From positions 1 through 44,091 of IMG/VR virus record IMGVR_UViG_3300045120_000006: a stretch of DNA of 44,091 nt; one strand, 5' to 3'. Shown in pieces: positions 42,405 to 44,091 of this stretch. A program made the position numbers and the translations under genes. The DNA comes from a virus. The notes under the pieces are model-generated. The model was not told where the DNA came from. It searched no databases and saw only the letters and a program-made list of their open reading frames with translations. Positions within the stretch are counted from its first letter, which is position 1; each line of letters opens with the position of its first letter.

Positions 42405-43020
42405 TGAACACTACGACGTATTCCAACGCATCAACATGCACAACGGTAGTAAAGATGTATGTTGGGAATGGCTCGGCGCGCATGGCTTAGGTACACGTGG
42501 TGAGTACCGACCACGCGTAGTGATACAAGGTCGCGACTACTACGTGTACCGCGTCGTCTATCAACTCTACACTGGTTACATCTTGCAGAAGGGAGATGTC
42601 ATAAGACACCAGTGCGATCACTCGTGGTGCTGCAATCCATACCACATGCTGATAGGCACACAAGCTGACAACGTGCAAGACATGCTTGACCGTGAGCGCA
42701 TAGGCTTGAAGCACTTTCAGGTCAAGCGTATCATGCACATGTTAGAGTTAGGATGCACAGCTAAGTATGTGAGTGCGAAGATGCGCGAAGGTTACAACGT
42801 ATCTCTCGATGTGAGTGTAATCAAACGCATTCGTATGCGTAACATCTACAAGCACATACCCTGGCCTTGGGGTGACAAGTACGCTGACGCTAGACACAAA
42901 CGGCTAGACGATATTAAGAAGCAGCGACTTGCATCTGATCCTACATGTGCTATACTTAGTGATACTACAACACCGACCTCAGAAGGAGCATCTGCAGATG
43001 CCAAAGAAGACGACAAGTAA
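42310..43020 (+). CDS. HNH endonuclease (HNH_3-like)
   Basis: 236 aa. The core is IRHQCDHSWCCNPYHMLIGT (His100, Cys102, Asp103, Cys107, Asn109, His112), then QADNVQDM, the pattern of HNH_3-type homing endonucleases, preceded by WEWLG and YRVVYQLYTG. A helical C-terminal region follows, probably DNA-binding. It is a free-standing candidate homing enzyme or a phage restriction/packaging nuclease. ATG 42310 has GGAG ten bases upstream; a GTG 15 bases earlier lacks one. Promoter D lies inside the 3' part of this gene, and its end overlaps the next gene by 23 bases. Confidence 0.82.
   Translation: MSDKMPPHVAAQRAEFASGKRATQLRRRGEASEHYDVFQRINMHNGSKDVCWEWLGAHGLGTRGEYRPRVVIQGRDYYVYRVVYQLYTGYILQKGDVIRHQCDHSWCCNPYHMLIGTQADNVQDMLDRERIGLKHFQVKRIMHMLELGCTAKYVSAKMREGYNVSLDVSVIKRIRMRNIYKHIPWPWGDKYADARHKRLDDIKKQRLASDPTCAILSDTTTPTSEGASADAKEDDK
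42929..42956 (+). promoter_or_regulatory. Promoter D of the four-copy early family, inside HNH gene
   Basis: TTGCAT at 42929-42934, a 16-bp spacer, TATACT at 42951-42956 and extended -10 TGC. It is nearly identical to promoter A, including the spacer. It would drive the coiled-coil genes and those past the join. Confidence 0.75.
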
Positions 43021-43456
43021 TGGTGACGACAAGTTACCACTGGAAGCACGTGTTATACAATGTATACAGTCTATCGAAGCGCCTCAAACTACACAGGATG
43101 CAGTAGACCAACTAGCTGCCGAGCTATCAGTGGCAGCTTTGTTTAGAACGCATAGTGAGAAGCGCTACGAGAGTGTGAAGCGTCGCATTACTACTGACTA
43201 TGATGAAGCCATTAGTCAGCTGCGTGAGAAGGCTAGCGACACTATGACCAAAGCCGTCACCATGATACACGGTGAGGACTATGTGTTGAACTTCAACGCT
43301 AACAGACCAGCGATGCGTTGCGATGTTGATGAGTTGCGAACCGAGTTAGTTAGGTTAGGAGTGAAGGTTGACTTGATAGACAAAGCAATCAAGCGTGTTA
43401 CTAAGAAATCCACACCTGCCCTCATTATCAATGCTGCACCTCTCACCATAGAGTAA
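42998..43456 (+). CDS. Hypothetical helical early protein (152 aa)
   Basis: 152 aa. ATG 42998 follows AGAAGGAG at eight bases; a longer in-frame reading from 42929 would only translate promoter D. The product begins MPKKTTSNGDDKLPLEARVI, has long charged helices (HSEKRYESVKRRITTDYDEA) and ends in KKSTPALIINAAPLTIE. No known family. A palindromic site lies within its 5' coding region, about 95 bp after promoter D. Confidence 0.62.
   Translation: MPKKTTSNGDDKLPLEARVIQCIQSIEAPQTTQDAVDQLAAELSVAALFRTHSEKRYESVKRRITTDYDEAISQLREKASDTMTKAVTMIHGEDYVLNFNANRPAMRCDVDELRTELVRLGVKVDLIDKAIKRVTKKSTPALIINAAPLTIE
43053..43067. promoter_or_regulatory. Palindromic site 13 (TTATACAATGTATAC), inside a gene
   Basis: Exact core with one outer mismatch, within the 152-aa gene, downstream of promoter D. 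Confidence 0.68.
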
Positions 43457-43463
43457 CAACTAA

Positions 43464-43844
43464 ATGCCCAATGACGACAACAACAAAGTCGTCAAGCTGC
43501 GCCAGCCACAGGTACAAACCCCTGCGGCTGGCGTCAGTGTTGATGAGGCTATAACACCTAAGTCATTCCTCAATATGACTGACGTAGAGCAAGACTTATT
43601 CTTGCAACAACTACGTGAGCGACGGATGCGGGTTGTTGAAGTACTCCGACAAGCAGCTGCCGCTCGTGCACACGCCACTACAGTAGCTAGTGCGGTGCGA
43701 TTAGAGAAGAAAGCTGACAGCGTACAGCGTCTACTCGATAGAGCTACTAAATCTCTTGATAAACTTGAAGAAGCCGTCTACGGTCTACGTGCACTCACAC
43801 TGCAGCAGACTGATGTAGATATAACCAAACCTCAGAAGGAGTAA
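43464..43844 (+). CDS. Coiled-coil early protein (126 aa)
   Basis: 126 aa. The N-terminus is polar (MPNDDNNKVVKLRQPQVQ) and residues about 40-115 are two long amphipathic helices (QLRERRMRVVEVLRQAAAA; KADSVQRLLDRATKSLDKLE). No enzymatic motif or known family. It is followed after five bases by another small helical gene that crosses the join, and both are probably transcribed from promoter D. Confidence 0.6.
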   Translation: MPNDDNNKVVKLRQPQVQTPAAGVSVDEAITPKSFLNMTDVEQDLFLQQLRERRMRVVEVLRQAAAARAHATTVASAVRLEKKADSVQRLLDRATKSLDKLEEAVYGLRALTLQQTDVDITKPQKE

Positions 43845-43849
43845 CACTA

Positions 43850-44091
43850 ATGGTCAACTACGTACAGCGCGCACGTGATGTGCGTATGCTCATACATCAG
43901 GAAGGCATGGAGAAAGGATTGCTCAAATCTGTTGAGCGTCTAGCTGAAGACAACGAGATGCTACGTCAGGAGATGCAGCAGATCATCCACACTGTAGACA
44001 AGATGGCAGACATAGTTGCTAACATAGCAACAGTAGGAGTGAAGCTACAAAGCGATTGGGCAGAGGTCCGCAAGCGTTTTCACCCAAATAA
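43850..44091 (+). CDS. Join-spanning small coiled-coil protein, 5' part (88 aa in all)
   Basis: Begins at ATG 43850 with AGAAGGAG seven bases upstream and is still open at the end of the window. Joined to the start of the window it continues in frame and stops at 47-49, giving 88 aa. It is rich in heptad-like leucine and methionine (EDNEMLRQEMQQIIHTVDKM), so a coiled coil is likely. No family recognised. It is coupled (TGATG) to the gene at 49. Confidence 0.75.
   Translation, partial: MVNYVQRARDVRMLIHQEGMEKGLLKSVERLAEDNEMLRQEMQQIIHTVDKMADIVANIATVGVKLQSDWAEVRKRFHPN
44068..44091. repeat. Terminal direct repeat, right copy
   Basis: Exact copy of bases 1-24. Counting it once gives a closed length of 44,067 bp. 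Confidence 0.9.

Noticed and set aside
1-44091. tRNA genes, integrase, phage RNA polymerase and lysogeny repressor
   Set aside because: Looked for characteristic motifs (T-arm sequences, tyrosine or serine recombinase signatures, T7 RNA polymerase motifs, Cro/CI-like HTH genes) and found none convincing. A covariance or HMM search would be decisive.

Overview
The window looks like the complete genome of a tailed phage with podovirus-type virion genes, about 44.07 kb of unique sequence. The first 24 bases are repeated exactly at the end, and a small gene left open at the right end continues in frame across the join to a stop at position 47-49. The contig therefore closes into a circle, from either a circularly permuted or a terminally redundant genome. 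I see no tRNA, integrase, recognisable repressor, phage RNA polymerase or CRISPR array. The host is probably a Gram-negative bacterium with an exosortase (PEP-CTERM) surface-sorting system, because the phage encodes a protein with a signal peptide and a PEP-CTERM-like tail.

There are two opposed transcription blocks. The rightward block starts near 35.7 kb, runs through the join and ends at 7.29 kb. Its first part (35.8-44.1 kb) holds mostly small or unrecognised genes: a monocistronic first gene with its own promoter and terminator, two 33-residue membrane peptides, a DUF932-like protein, the PEP-CTERM protein, a zinc-ribbon protein, a GHKL-ATPase-like protein, an HNH endonuclease and coiled-coil proteins. 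Its second part (0-7.3 kb) is the replication and recombination module: a Cas4/AddB-like Fe-S nuclease, a Sak4-like RecA-fold ATPase, a probable ssDNA-binding protein, a RecD-like SF1 helicase, and a DNA polymerase I with an N-terminal uracil-DNA-glycosylase-like domain.

The leftward block (35.1 down to 7.28 kb) is the late module. In order of transcription it holds four small proteins, a probable small terminase, large terminase, portal, scaffold, major capsid protein, two accessory head proteins, tail adaptor, tail nozzle, a collagen-containing tail fibre, a glycine-rich adhesin, a likely lysis group (anchored protein, RlpA-like barrel protein, small membrane protein), a GNAT acetyltransferase, and four internal virion or ejection proteins. 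One of these carries both a transglycosylase-like and an M15-peptidase-like domain. The two blocks diverge from a 0.69 kb control region (35102-35793) and converge with a 9-base gene overlap at 7281-7289.

Two regulatory sequence families stand out. One is a 15-bp palindrome (GTATACAWTGTATAC) present 13 times, 12 of them in the rightward block and some inside genes. The other is a four-copy promoter family (TTGCAT, 16 bp, TATAMT-like with an extended -10) that drives sub-blocks of the rightward genes. Together they suggest a phage-wide regulatory network whose binding protein is not apparent.
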